DNA of 11,983 nucleotides from Thermoproteota archaeon (GTDB taxonomy: Archaea; Korarchaeota; Korarchaeia; Korarchaeales; Korarchaeaceae), in the NCBI GenBank assembly GCA_003661365.1, contig QMVZ01000033.1:1-11983 (forward strand), read 5' to 3'. The notes under the pieces were generated by a model. The model worked only from the letters and a program-made list of their open reading frames with translations. It was not told where the DNA came from and made no database searches. This document shows positions 1 through 7,306 of the stretch, one piece after another (position 1 is the first letter of the stretch; every line of letters begins with the position of its first letter). A program made the position numbers and the translations under genes.

Positions 1-82
1 TCATAATCGTTACCCCTTTTATGTGGCATAACATTCTTTGAGTTCAGGCTTTTGAATTTAATCTTGTCATTGTTGATGGACC

Positions 83-709
83 TTGAAGACACTTGATGTA
101 AGGAAGGTTGGAGTTGCTAATTCAATTAAAGAGGCTATTCCAGTCCTTAGATCGGGAGGGGTGATTATTTACCCTACAGATACTGTTTATGGGTTAGGAG
201 CGGATGCGGAAAATCCTAAAGCAGTTTTGAAAGTTTACAGGCTTAAGAATAGACCTAGGAGTAGGTTTCTCACGATTGCTGTGTGCGATCTGGAAATGGC
301 TGGAGAATACGCTAATATCAAGGGCTTGGAGGCTTTCTTAGAGAGATTTTTGCCTGGAGCAGCTACCTTCATTTTACCTAAGACTGAGAGAGTTATCCCG
401 GAGATAAACCCTCGTGCAATAGGGATTAGGATCCCTGAGTCTATAATCGTAAGAGAAATTGTAAAAGGATTGGGAAGAGCGATTACTTCTACGAGTGCAA
501 ATAGAACATCTAACCCTCCTCCCCATTCCTGCCTCCAGGCAGTTAAGGAGATTCCTGGTGCTGATCTCGCTCTTGATTGCGGTGTTCTGCTTTTTAGAAG
601 ACCTTCAACTATTGTTGATCTGACAAGAGGAAAACCCAGCCTTGTGAGAGAAGGTCCAGTTAGCTTTAAAGAGATAATGGAAGCTTATAGAAGCTTGGTA
701 GACCTATGA
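83..709 (+). CDS. tsaC: Threonylcarbamoyl-AMP synthase, TsaC/YrdC (Sua5) family
   Basis: The enzyme makes threonylcarbamoyl-AMP from threonine, bicarbonate and ATP, the first step of t6A synthesis at A37 of ANN-decoding tRNAs, in the cytoplasm. The 208-residue product is a single YrdC domain: the hallmark YPTDTVYGLGADA lies at residues 30-42, a basic K55-x-R57 segment follows, and the nucleotide-site motif STSAN lies at 136-140. The length fits the short TsaC form; the C-terminal extra domain of full-length Sua5 is absent. The TTG at 83 is chosen because an in-frame TGA lies at 74-76, leaving no earlier start. A TATA-like AATTTAAT at 55-62 puts the expected transcription start almost on this TTG, so the mRNA may be leaderless. 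The stop overlaps the kae1 start by four bases (ATGA), which fits co-translation with its pathway partner. Identity is secure; the exact start less so. Confidence 0.93.
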   Translation: MKTLDVRKVGVANSIKEAIPVLRSGGVIIYPTDTVYGLGADAENPKAVLKVYRLKNRPRSRFLTIAVCDLEMAGEYANIKGLEAFLERFLPGAATFILPKTERVIPEINPRAIGIRIPESIIVREIVKGLGRAITSTSANRTSNPPPHSCLQAVKEIPGADLALDCGVLLFRRPSTIVDLTRGKPSLVREGPVSFKEIMEAYRSLVDL

Positions 710-1701
710 TAGCTTTAGGCATAGAAAGCACCGCTCACACCTATGGAGTTGGCATAGCAGATGACAGAGGAAGGATCCTAGCCAACGTTAACGAGGTGTT
801 TCGAACAGAGAGAGGAGGCATGAAGCCAATTGAGGTAACTGAACACCATTATCGAGTTGCAAAGGAGGTTGTGATGCGAGCTATTGAGCAGGGTGGTGTG
901 AGCTACAAGGATATTGATCTAGTGGGCTTTTCAAGAGGTCCTGGCCTAGGTTCAACGCTCCTTGTTGGTGCGATTGTGGCTAGAGTATTAGCTGAGAAAC
1001 TTAAGGTACCTTTAGTTGGAGTAAATCATGCCATAGCTCACATTGAGATAGGAAGACTAATGGCTAGAGCTCAGGATCCTCTCATCGTTTTTGTGTCAGG
1101 AGGAAATACCCAGATCATGGTCAACTCTGGCAGGGCGTTTAGGATAGTTGGAGAGACTTTAGACATAGGTTTAGGAAACGCCCTAGACAAAGTAGGAAGA
1201 GGAGTGGGTCTTCCATTTCCAGCTGGTCGTCTAATGGATGATATAGAAGGAAGATGGATCTCTCTTCCTTATACTGTGAAAGGCATGGATCTCGCCTTCA
1301 GCGGAATTGTGACCGAGGCTTTGAGGAGATATAAGAACGGTGCAAAGCTAGAGGATGTCGTTTGGAGTTTTATGGAGGTTACATTCTCAATGCTTGTGGA
1401 AGCAACTGAAAGAGCTCTGGCCTACACGACAAAGGATGAGCTCCTATTAGTAGGTGGTGTTGCTGCTTCTCCAAGGCTTAGAGAAAAGATGGGCTTGATG
1501 TGTAAGGATAGAAATGTGAAACTGAAAGTAACCCCGCCCGAGTACTCTAGAGACAATGGTGCCATGATTGCGTACACTTCAATCCTCTGCTATAAGATTC
1601 ATGGGGCTCTTAAGCTAAATGAAAGCAGTATAAAACCGAGATGGAGGGTGGATGATGTGGATTGGCCTCTTTTGCCCCTTCCGTCATTAGATGATGCTTA
1701 A
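706..1701 (+). CDS. kae1: Kae1, tRNA N6-threonylcarbamoyltransferase catalytic subunit of KEOPS
   Basis: Kae1 transfers the threonylcarbamoyl group from TC-AMP to A37 of tRNA as the catalytic subunit of KEOPS (with Bud32, Cgi121 and Pcc1 in archaea). The 331-residue product has the ASKHA-fold signatures: an N-terminal GIEST at 5-9, the metal-binding H-x3-H as NHAIAH (H108 and H112), VSGGNTQ at 130-136, DIGLGNALDKVGR at 153-165, GGVAAS at 250-255, and the late metal ligand D283 in RDNGAMIAY. The ATG at 706 overlaps the tsaC stop. The protein ends about 30 residues after the last core motif, so it lacks the C-terminal Bud32 kinase found fused in some archaea; Bud32 must be encoded elsewhere. 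Because of the gene overlap it is probably driven by the promoter upstream of tsaC. Confidence 0.96.
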   Translation: MIALGIESTAHTYGVGIADDRGRILANVNEVFRTERGGMKPIEVTEHHYRVAKEVVMRAIEQGGVSYKDIDLVGFSRGPGLGSTLLVGAIVARVLAEKLKVPLVGVNHAIAHIEIGRLMARAQDPLIVFVSGGNTQIMVNSGRAFRIVGETLDIGLGNALDKVGRGVGLPFPAGRLMDDIEGRWISLPYTVKGMDLAFSGIVTEALRRYKNGAKLEDVVWSFMEVTFSMLVEATERALAYTTKDELLLVGGVAASPRLREKMGLMCKDRNVKLKVTPPEYSRDNGAMIAYTSILCYKIHGALKLNESSIKPRWRVDDVDWPLLPLPSLDDA

Positions 1702-1708
1702 AAGGTTG

Positions 1709-1715
1709 TTATATA
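1709..1715 (+). promoter_or_regulatory. TATA box for cytidylate kinase gene
   Basis: TTATATA lies just after the kae1 stop. Archaeal transcription usually begins about 25-27 bases after the box centre, so about 1737-1739. That is downstream of a possible TTG start at 1726 and upstream of the GAGGAGG ribosome site, so this box also decides the start codon of the next gene. Confidence 0.6.
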
Positions 1716-1770
1716 CCTAACCAAATTGAACTCAGGGATCCGAAAAACAACTAGTGAGGAGGGAATACCA

Positions 1771-2349
1771 TTGAAGATATGTATCTCCGGCTTTACTGGC
1801 AGCGGTAAGAGCACACTTGGCAGAAAGCTTGCTAAGTACTATAATATCCCTTATTACTCCGGCGGAGATGCCTTGAAGAGAATAATTGCTGGTAACGAAA
1901 AGGTTGGGGATGTTGGTTGGTGGGAAAGGGACATCGGGGCTATAGCAATGAAAATGAGGAAAGAAGACCCTTCTTTTGATAGAAAGGTCGATGAAGAGCT
2001 TATAAAAATAGCTGAAGAGGAAGGAGATGTCGTTCTTGATTCTTGGACCATGCCTTACTTGCTTAAGGCAGAGGACAAGGTAGCCGTATTTCTAAAAGCT
2101 GACGTTAAAGAAAGAGCTCGCAGAGTCATGAGAAGAGATAGAATTCCCTATGAGGAAGCTGTTAGGAGAATAAGATTGAAAGACAATGAATCTATTGAGA
2201 TTTATGAGTCAATATACGGTTTTAAGCTAGGTGAAGACCTATCTCCCTTCCACCTAGTTTTAGATAACACAAAGCTTGAGGCCAGACAGACCTTTGAAAT
2301 CGTCCTCTCCTTTATAGAAGCTTGGTTTAGGAGAAAGACCCCTAAATAG
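1771..2349 (+). CDS. cmk: Cytidylate kinase, archaeal type
   Basis: This P-loop kinase would convert CMP or dCMP plus ATP to the diphosphate in pyrimidine nucleotide metabolism. The Walker A motif G7-x4-GKST lies immediately after a short first strand, as is usual for the family. The acceptor-side segment YYSGGDALKR follows at about 28-37, then the EDPSFDRKVDE stretch. The lid/arginine region RARRVMRRDRIPYEEAVRR is typical of the archaeal short Cmk form, which also has the YESIYGF and HLVLDN segments near the end. The TTG at 1771 is chosen over an in-frame TTG at 1726 because GAGGAGG sits about 8 bases before it, the family's N-terminus aligns to it, and the TATA box predicts an mRNA beginning near 1738. 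The product is then 192 residues. A broader nucleoside monophosphate kinase role cannot be excluded. Confidence 0.88.
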   Translation: MKICISGFTGSGKSTLGRKLAKYYNIPYYSGGDALKRIIAGNEKVGDVGWWERDIGAIAMKMRKEDPSFDRKVDEELIKIAEEEGDVVLDSWTMPYLLKAEDKVAVFLKADVKERARRVMRRDRIPYEEAVRRIRLKDNESIEIYESIYGFKLGEDLSPFHLVLDNTKLEARQTFEIVLSFIEAWFRRKTPK

Positions 2350-2361
2350 GGAAGGTTAGAG

Positions 2362-2367
2362 TTTAAG
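2362..2367 (+). promoter_or_regulatory. TATA-like box for deoC
   Basis: TTTAAG (within gtttaaggta) sits 13 bases after the cytidylate kinase stop. Its centre is about 28 bases before the GTG start of deoC, so transcription would begin within a few bases of the start codon. No Shine-Dalgarno sequence is visible between box and start, which fits a leaderless mRNA. Confidence 0.45.
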
Positions 2368-2392
2368 GTAAATCAACTACAACGCTTCTACG

Positions 2393-3082
2393 GTGAGTGT
2401 TGTGAGACTTACAAGAAGTCAAATTGCTAGATTTATAGATCACACGAAGCTGAGTCCTCAAACAACGCCTGATGATATAAGAAGGCTTGTAGAAGAGGCA
2501 AAGACGTATAATTTCTATTCCGTTTGTGTTAGCCCATATTACGTACCCTTAGCCAAAAAGTTGCTTGAGAATACGAAGATAAAGGTCTGCGCTACCATAG
2601 GATTTCCTCTAGGCTTTACTTTCAGGGAAGTAAAGGCGTTTGAAGCGGAAATAGCCGGAACAGAGGGGGCTGATGAAGTAGACATGGTAATTAACATTGG
2701 AGCCTTGAAGGTTAGGGATCTAGATGTAGTAAAAGATGATATAAAGGCAGTTGTGGACGCATTCAAGTCCGTTCAGCCTGAAGGAATAGTTAAAGTGATT
2801 TTAGAAACCGGACTCCTAACAAAAGAAGAGATCATAATCGGATGCAGACTGGCTGAAGAAGCTGGTGCTAATTTCGTTAAAACATGCACTGGTTTCGGTC
2901 CCAGAGGAGCAACAGTTGAAGATGTCAAAATCATGAAGGAAGCAGTAGGAGACAGATTAGGAGTGAAGGCAGCAGGAGGTATAAGGACTTACGAACAAGC
3001 TATTGCCATGATAGAGGCGGGAGCAACCCGTATTGGAACTAGTTCTGGTGTAAACATAGTGTTAGGAGCTCCTGAGGAATAA
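2393..3082 (+). CDS. deoC: Deoxyribose-phosphate aldolase
   Basis: DeoC is a class I aldolase that interconverts 2-deoxyribose-5-phosphate with glyceraldehyde-3-phosphate plus acetaldehyde, linking deoxynucleoside breakdown to central carbon. The 229-residue TIM barrel carries the family signatures: IDHTKL at 15-20, CATIGFPLG at 66-74, EVDMVINIG at 95-103 with catalytic Asp97, the Schiff-base lysine K163 in FVKTCTGF, and the second active-site lysine K192 in VKAAGGIRT. The length is normal for archaeal DeoC. The GTG at 2393 is used; a second in-frame GTG at 2402 would shorten the protein by three residues. No thymidine phosphorylase or phosphopentomutase gene is adjacent, so the gene seems to stand alone under its own promoter. 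Confidence 0.96.
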   Translation: MSVVRLTRSQIARFIDHTKLSPQTTPDDIRRLVEEAKTYNFYSVCVSPYYVPLAKKLLENTKIKVCATIGFPLGFTFREVKAFEAEIAGTEGADEVDMVINIGALKVRDLDVVKDDIKAVVDAFKSVQPEGIVKVILETGLLTKEEIIIGCRLAEEAGANFVKTCTGFGPRGATVEDVKIMKEAVGDRLGVKAAGGIRTYEQAIAMIEAGATRIGTSSGVNIVLGAPEE

Positions 3083-3167
3083 GAATGAAGATAAAGGCTT
3101 GAGCCATCTTTATTACCTCCAACATGGAATGTAAAATTGAGGAGCTGCACCTGAAAGGGTAGGTATC

Positions 3168-4064
3168 ATGGCCATAGACAACGAGGTACAAAAGATTAAG
3201 GAGAAATATGGTATAGTTGGAAGAGATTCTGAAATAAGAAAGATATTAATGGCGATTAAGGCAGGGAAACACGTACTGTTAGAGGGATCCGTAGGAATAG
3301 GTAAGACTTTGTTAGCAAGATCCATTGCAGAGTATTTGAAGCGAGGCTTTATCAGGGTAGATGGCGATGAGAGACTAACGGAGCGAAAGCTCATCGGTTA
3401 CTGGGATCCACCTATGGTCATAAACAAGGGATATGTGAAGGAAGCCTTCATAGAAGGCCCATTGACGAAGGCAGCACTTTCTGGAAGTGTTTTATTCATC
3501 AACGAATTGAACAGGCTCTCCGAGTCAGCTCAAAACGCCCTTCTTCCCGTTATGGATGAAGGAATAATTTCGATCCCGCATTTTGGTACACTTAAAGCCA
3601 AAAAAGAATTCATCATAATTGCTACTCAAAATCCTGAGGAGAGCATTGGAGTTACAAGGCTGTCAGAAGCACTTAAGGATAGATTTGTTTTGGTAAGGCT
3701 GGATTATCAGTCAGAAGAAGAGGAAAAGGAGATAGTCAGGCAAAGAACGGGAGTAGAAAAGGAGGAAATAATATCATACAGCGTCAAGATAGTTAGGAAA
3801 ACTAGAGAAGATCCGAACATTAGAAGGGGTGCTTCTGTTAGAGCTGCTATAGATATGGCTCTCTTAGCGAAGACTTACGGGAGAGATCTTTCTCCCGAAG
3901 ACTGGTTAGAGATAGCACTTATGATCCTTCCGGAGAGGATAGATATAAGAGAAAATCTGAAAGCTAGAAGAGAAGAGATCATAAAGAGAATTGTGGAAAG
4001 GGCATTGCGAGAAGAAGTTGTTGAAGAAAATTTCCTCTACCTGAGGGGCCAAGGGCCCCGATGA
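3168..4064 (+). CDS. MoxR-type AAA+ ATPase
   Basis: MoxR AAA+ proteins act with VWA-domain partners as chaperone-like machines that insert metals or cofactors or remodel complexes. The 298-residue product has Walker A at 40-47 (G-x4-GKT), Walker B at 108-113 with E113 (VLFINE), sensor 1 as N155 in ATQNPEE, an arginine-finger segment LSEALKDRF with R172, and a sensor 2 helix in RRGASVRAA. The order and spacing match the MoxR branch rather than helicase or protease AAA+ groups. The ATG at 3168 follows GGGTAGGT, and a TATA-like CTTTATTA at about 3107-3114 would start the mRNA near 3137. The stop overlaps the next start (ATGA), so the two products are coupled. The client protein cannot be read from the neighbours. 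Confidence 0.9.
   Translation: MAIDNEVQKIKEKYGIVGRDSEIRKILMAIKAGKHVLLEGSVGIGKTLLARSIAEYLKRGFIRVDGDERLTERKLIGYWDPPMVINKGYVKEAFIEGPLTKAALSGSVLFINELNRLSESAQNALLPVMDEGIISIPHFGTLKAKKEFIIIATQNPEESIGVTRLSEALKDRFVLVRLDYQSEEEEKEIVRQRTGVEKEEIISYSVKIVRKTREDPNIRRGASVRAAIDMALLAKTYGRDLSPEDWLEIALMILPERIDIRENLKARREEIIKRIVERALREEVVEENFLYLRGQGPR
4045..4059 (+). promoter_or_regulatory. GC hairpin at the MoxR/VWA translational junction
   Basis: GGGGCC, a three-base AAG loop and GGCCCC form a perfect 6-bp GC stem ending one base before the VWA start codon at 4061. The stem includes part of GAGGGG (4043-4048), the only Shine-Dalgarno-like stretch near that start. A ribosome finishing moxR would melt the stem, so the structure probably makes VWA translation depend on MoxR translation. 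The structure is directly visible; the regulatory role is inferred. Confidence 0.5.
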
Positions 4065-5065
4065 CGTTTGAATTAGAGGAAGACATATCAAAGGAGGATT
4101 TTGAGTTTCTAAACGATTTTGAAGCCTTAGAGTATGAGGACATTTTCCAGCTATCTCTGAAAGCGATTTTGAAGGGAGATCTTGATCTTCTTATGTTAAT
4201 CGCTAGATTTAACTGGATCGTCGTTTCTAGAGCCCTTTCAGAAGCATCTATCGATGAAATAGCCCCTCAGCTGGAGTTAGATCCAATAAAGTCCGTTATA
4301 CTCTACAGATCAACAAGATGGGGCATAAACGAGTCCATGAGAAAGACTTTCAGAAGGCTCGTTGCTAAAGCAATAATGAGAGGTGGGAGAAGGATAGTCT
4401 CCCATGTTCGTGGAAAATCAATTAGGGTGAGAAAATATTACGAGCCGGGAGATGATTTTGATCTAGAGGAGACTATCGAACGACTAATCGAGAGCGCAAG
4501 TCCTCCAGAGTTGATTACTTATGATCACATTGTCGGAATAGGAAGGATGGAGAGGAAAGCTAAGGCCATAATAATTCTAGATACGAGCGGATCCATGAGT
4601 GGAGAGAAGATAGCTCACGCGGCAATTTCTGCATCTGTGGCTGCCCACCTGCTTAGAGGAGGGGAACTTTGTCTTATCACGTTTAACAGCGATGCAGACA
4701 TTCGCAGAGCTTCGAGTCCAGCCGAAGCAACTAAGCTAATTGAGGATATATTAGATGTAGTCCCAATAGGTTATACAAACATTAAACGGGCTTTGGAACT
4801 GGCTAAGAAAGAAGGTGAAAAAATGAAGGGAGAATATGTTTACTTACTTATAACTGATGGAAATTACAACGTTGGAGGCGACCCTAGAGAAGTAGCTGCT
4901 GAGATGCGGAGATTAAATGTAATATTTGCTCCTGGACCGATTGGAAACAGCAGAGGTCGTAGAGTATGTGAAGACCTTGCTAGGTTGGGAAATGGAAGGT
5001 TTATCCAGATCGAGAGCTATTCTGAGATCCCATACGTTGTGCCTGAACTTCTTCAAGTTAGGTAA
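4061..5065 (+). CDS. VWA-domain protein, MoxR partner (CoxE-like)
   Basis: The C-terminal half, roughly residues 166-334, is a von Willebrand factor A domain with a complete metal-ion-dependent adhesion site: DTSGS at 174-178, T239 in GYTNI, and D266 in LLITDGN. Such proteins pair with MoxR ATPases; the VWA part is thought to recognise or present the client while the ATPase works on it. Residues 1-165 form an acidic then basic, mostly helical region that I cannot assign to a family; it includes a basic stretch at about 94-125 (RKTFRRLVAKAIMRGGRR and after). There is no signal peptide or membrane segment, so it is cytoplasmic. It overlaps moxR by four bases and is followed by tRNA-Leu after 36 bases. 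The MoxR-VWA relationship is well supported; the process served is unknown. Confidence 0.85.
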   Translation: MTFELEEDISKEDFEFLNDFEALEYEDIFQLSLKAILKGDLDLLMLIARFNWIVVSRALSEASIDEIAPQLELDPIKSVILYRSTRWGINESMRKTFRRLVAKAIMRGGRRIVSHVRGKSIRVRKYYEPGDDFDLEETIERLIESASPPELITYDHIVGIGRMERKAKAIIILDTSGSMSGEKIAHAAISASVAAHLLRGGELCLITFNSDADIRRASSPAEATKLIEDILDVVPIGYTNIKRALELAKKEGEKMKGEYVYLLITDGNYNVGGDPREVAAEMRRLNVIFAPGPIGNSRGRRVCEDLARLGNGRFIQIESYSEIPYVVPELLQVR

Positions 5066-5101
5066 AGGAATAAAAATAGAAGCTTCTTTTAGATTGAATT
5101 G

Positions 5102-5187
5102 GCGGGGGTAGCCAAGCTAGGTCCAAGGCGCCAGCCTTAGGAGCTGGTGGGCGTAGGCCCGCGCGGGTTCAAATCCCGCCCCCCGCA
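5102..5187 (+). tRNA. tRNA-Leu(UAG)
   Basis: A complete class II tRNA of 86 bases. The acceptor GCGGGGG (5102-5108) pairs with CCCCCGC (5180-5186) and the discriminator is A5187. The anticodon stem CCAGC/GCTGG encloses a seven-base loop with TAG at 5138-5140. There is a long variable arm (about 5148-5162), as expected for leucine, and a T-arm GCGGG/CCCGC with loop TTCAAAT. There is no intron and CCA is not encoded. An AT-rich box (aataaaaata) lies at about 5069-5078. Outside the anticodon arm it matches the tRNA-Leu(CAG) at 10694-10811 except for one D-loop base. Confidence 0.97.
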
Positions 5188-5237
5188 TCACTCACTTCTT
5201 GGATTATCATCCTTACACAGCTGAAATCAGCAACCTG

Positions 5238-5245
5238 TTTTTAAG
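5238..5245 (+). promoter_or_regulatory. TATA-like box for the M1 peptidase gene
   Basis: TTTTTAAG sits about 23 bases, centre to start, before the TTG at 5264. No ribosome-binding site lies in between, so the peptidase mRNA appears to be leaderless or nearly so. Confidence 0.45.
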
Positions 5246-5263
5246 ATCAGAAACGATCAATTT

Positions 5264-7102
5264 TTGAGGTATTTGGGGAGTCATAAAAAAAGGCGTAGGC
5301 ACCTCTTAATTGTGTATTTTCTTTTGGTGCTATGCCTCCAAGCTTTAACGCTAGAGTTAAAGGGCGATACGGGCTTAGAAAAACACCCAAAATATTGGAT
5401 TTCCCTCTTTATAGATCCTGAAATGGGTGTGCTGAAGGCAAACCAATCTGTCCTTCTCAATCTTCCAGATAAAGTGGTAGACATTCGCTTTAAGGTTTTT
5501 CCAATCGCATTTTGGCCCAATGGCTGGATAAAAATCAATAAAATTAGTGTTGAAGGGATTCCAGTCAAAAACTTTAGGTTTTTAGAGAAAGACAACACCA
5601 CGTTGGTCATCCCGCTTCCTCCAGGCATCTCTTATGGAAAAAAGGTTAGAGTGAACCTGAGCTACGTAGTAAAGGTTCCAAAAGCAGAAGACAGATTTGG
5701 GTATTATGAAAACATAATGGCTCTGGGAAATTGGTTTCCCATACTTGCTGTCGTAGAAGATGCAAGCTGGATTTCTCATCCTTACGTTTCTATAGGTGAG
5801 TCGTTTTACAGTGAATGTGCTGACTTCGTCGTCAGGATCAAAGCAAAGGGAAATCAAGTTATAGCAGCTACAGGAAGCCTAGTTGAAGAGCAAAAAGAAG
5901 GAAATATGACCGTTCAGACGTGGATTGCCAGAAACGTGAGGGATTTTGCCTTAGCTCTGGGTCCGGATTATGAGGTATACAACGTAACTTGGGAGAACGT
6001 CACGGTGTACTCCTATTATCTCCCAGAACATGAAGAAATGGGAGTTCTTGCGGCAGAGATCGCAACAAGGGCCATAAAAATCTTTAGTAGGATTTTTGGA
6101 AGGTATCCCTACCCTGAATTTAGAGTTGCTGAGGTTCACGGCTGGTTTGGCGGGATGGAATACCCAACGATAGTGTTCATCTCGTCAAGGCTGTACTCTA
6201 AGGAAATATCGGGCTCTTCCGCTTGGGATATTCTCCAAAGGGTTATAGCACATGAAGTAGCCCATCAATGGTGGTATGGAGTTGTAGGAAACGACCAATA
6301 TGAGGATCCATGGCTTGATGAAGCACTAGCAGAATACTCGGGGATGCTCTACTACAAGCTCGTCTATGGCGATAGGGAGTTTCGCAATGTGTTCAATGAA
6401 TACGTAACGAATAATTATTACATGTACATAACAGAAGGAGAGGATCTCCCTATAGCAACTTCTATGGATGATTTTCCATCCATAGAAGCCTACAATGCCA
6501 TAGTTTACTCTAAGGGTGCTATGGTCCTTCGCCTTCTTAATTCTTTAATGGGAGATGAGGCTTTCTTCGAAGGACTTAGGCTGTACTTTAACCAGAAGAA
6601 GTTTGGGGTTGCCAAGCCAGAAGATCTCATGAGAGCTTTTGAGATGAGCTACGGACAAAGACTTGATTGGTTCTTTGATAGATGGATCTTCGGAAGCGGA
6701 ACGCCATCTTACGAGATATCGAATGTTACATCACACAAATTTGGTGAGAACTACGTTGTGGAAATTGTCCTTAGACAGAAAGTATTGAATGGCTCTACCT
6801 TTTCCCTTCCAGTACCTCTTGAGTTTGTTTGTAAGGATGGTTCAAATATCTCGTTGTACACATGGGTTAATGACACTACTTGCGTACTTCAACTTCAGCT
6901 TCCATGCGAACCAGTGCAAATAATTGTGGATCCCGATGATGTAATCCCCGGAAAGGATTGGGGTTGGGTTGCAACGGAAAAAACCGAAGAAAGCAGTGAA
7001 TATAAGGTACCTCTGCCTGTTACAGCTTTTATTCTCCTTTTTCTTTTGATAATTTCTGTTTCTATTTTCCTATTCTATAGGTGGCGCTTGAGCGAAAAGT
7101 AA
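5264..7102 (+). CDS. Membrane-anchored M1-family zinc metallopeptidase
   Basis: The M1 family are zinc aminopeptidases that remove N-terminal residues from peptides. In this 612-residue protein the zinc site is HEVAH (H330, E331, H334) with third ligand E353 in LDEALAEY, and the substrate-binding exopeptidase motif is GGMEY at 296-300, equivalent to the usual GAMEN. Residues 8-13 are basic (KKRRRH) and are followed by a hydrophobic run to about 30, a signal peptide or anchor. A second hydrophobic segment at about 584-604 ends in a basic tail, giving a C-terminal anchor with the catalytic domain outside the cell. At least ten N-x-S/T sequons, including N60, N111, N131, N214, N240 and N245, fit a glycosylated surface protein. 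The TTG at 5264 keeps the basic n-region; a TTG at 5273 is an alternative. A peptide-scavenging role is likely, but the physiological substrate is unknown. Confidence 0.9.
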   Translation: MRYLGSHKKRRRHLLIVYFLLVLCLQALTLELKGDTGLEKHPKYWISLFIDPEMGVLKANQSVLLNLPDKVVDIRFKVFPIAFWPNGWIKINKISVEGIPVKNFRFLEKDNTTLVIPLPPGISYGKKVRVNLSYVVKVPKAEDRFGYYENIMALGNWFPILAVVEDASWISHPYVSIGESFYSECADFVVRIKAKGNQVIAATGSLVEEQKEGNMTVQTWIARNVRDFALALGPDYEVYNVTWENVTVYSYYLPEHEEMGVLAAEIATRAIKIFSRIFGRYPYPEFRVAEVHGWFGGMEYPTIVFISSRLYSKEISGSSAWDILQRVIAHEVAHQWWYGVVGNDQYEDPWLDEALAEYSGMLYYKLVYGDREFRNVFNEYVTNNYYMYITEGEDLPIATSMDDFPSIEAYNAIVYSKGAMVLRLLNSLMGDEAFFEGLRLYFNQKKFGVAKPEDLMRAFEMSYGQRLDWFFDRWIFGSGTPSYEISNVTSHKFGENYVVEIVLRQKVLNGSTFSLPVPLEFVCKDGSNISLYTWVNDTTCVLQLQLPCEPVQIIVDPDDVIPGKDWGWVATEKTEESSEYKVPLPVTAFILLFLLIISVSIFLFYRWRLSEK

Positions 7103-7179
7103 GCAATTTTGAGAAATAGCTTTTTGTGAATGGGTTGTTTTTCCGAGACTCTCATGGGGAAGCATGTGTAAAAGAGAAG

Positions 7180-7253
7180 TGCGGCCGCCGGGATTTGAAC
7201 CCGGGTCTGGGGCTCGGGAGGCCCCCATCCTATCCAGACTGGACTACGGCCGC
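7180..7253 (-). tRNA. tRNA-Gly(CCC)
   Basis: A complete 74-base tRNA on the minus strand. The acceptor GCGGCCG pairs with CGGCCGC and the discriminator is A at 7180. The anticodon stem GGGGC/GCCCC encloses loop CTCCCGA with anticodon CCC. The variable region is four bases and the T-arm CCGGG/CCCGG carries TTCAAAT. There is no intron and no encoded CCA. A TATA-like stretch (taaaatta on the plus strand, about 7281-7288) lies at the expected distance upstream of its 5' end. Confidence 0.96.
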
Positions 7254-7306
7254 ACAAATGTTACATGTACTTCCAGCTAATAAAATTAGTGAAAATAGAT
7301 GATTAG

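Noticed and set aside
1..4. Possible start codon of a divergent minus-strand gene (ATG at 4-2) with AGGGG upstream.
   Set aside because: Only four bases of the supposed gene are inside the window, so nothing can be tested.
1726..1770. Longer N-terminus for cytidylate kinase starting at TTG 1726.
   Set aside because: The TATA box at 1709-1715 predicts an mRNA starting near 1738, a strong ribosome site precedes TTG 1771, and the family begins at the P-loop strand.
5188..5263. Possible C/D-box guide RNA on the minus strand (GGATGATA) after tRNA-Leu.
   Set aside because: It does not match the RUGAUGA C box closely and no paired D box lies at a proper distance.
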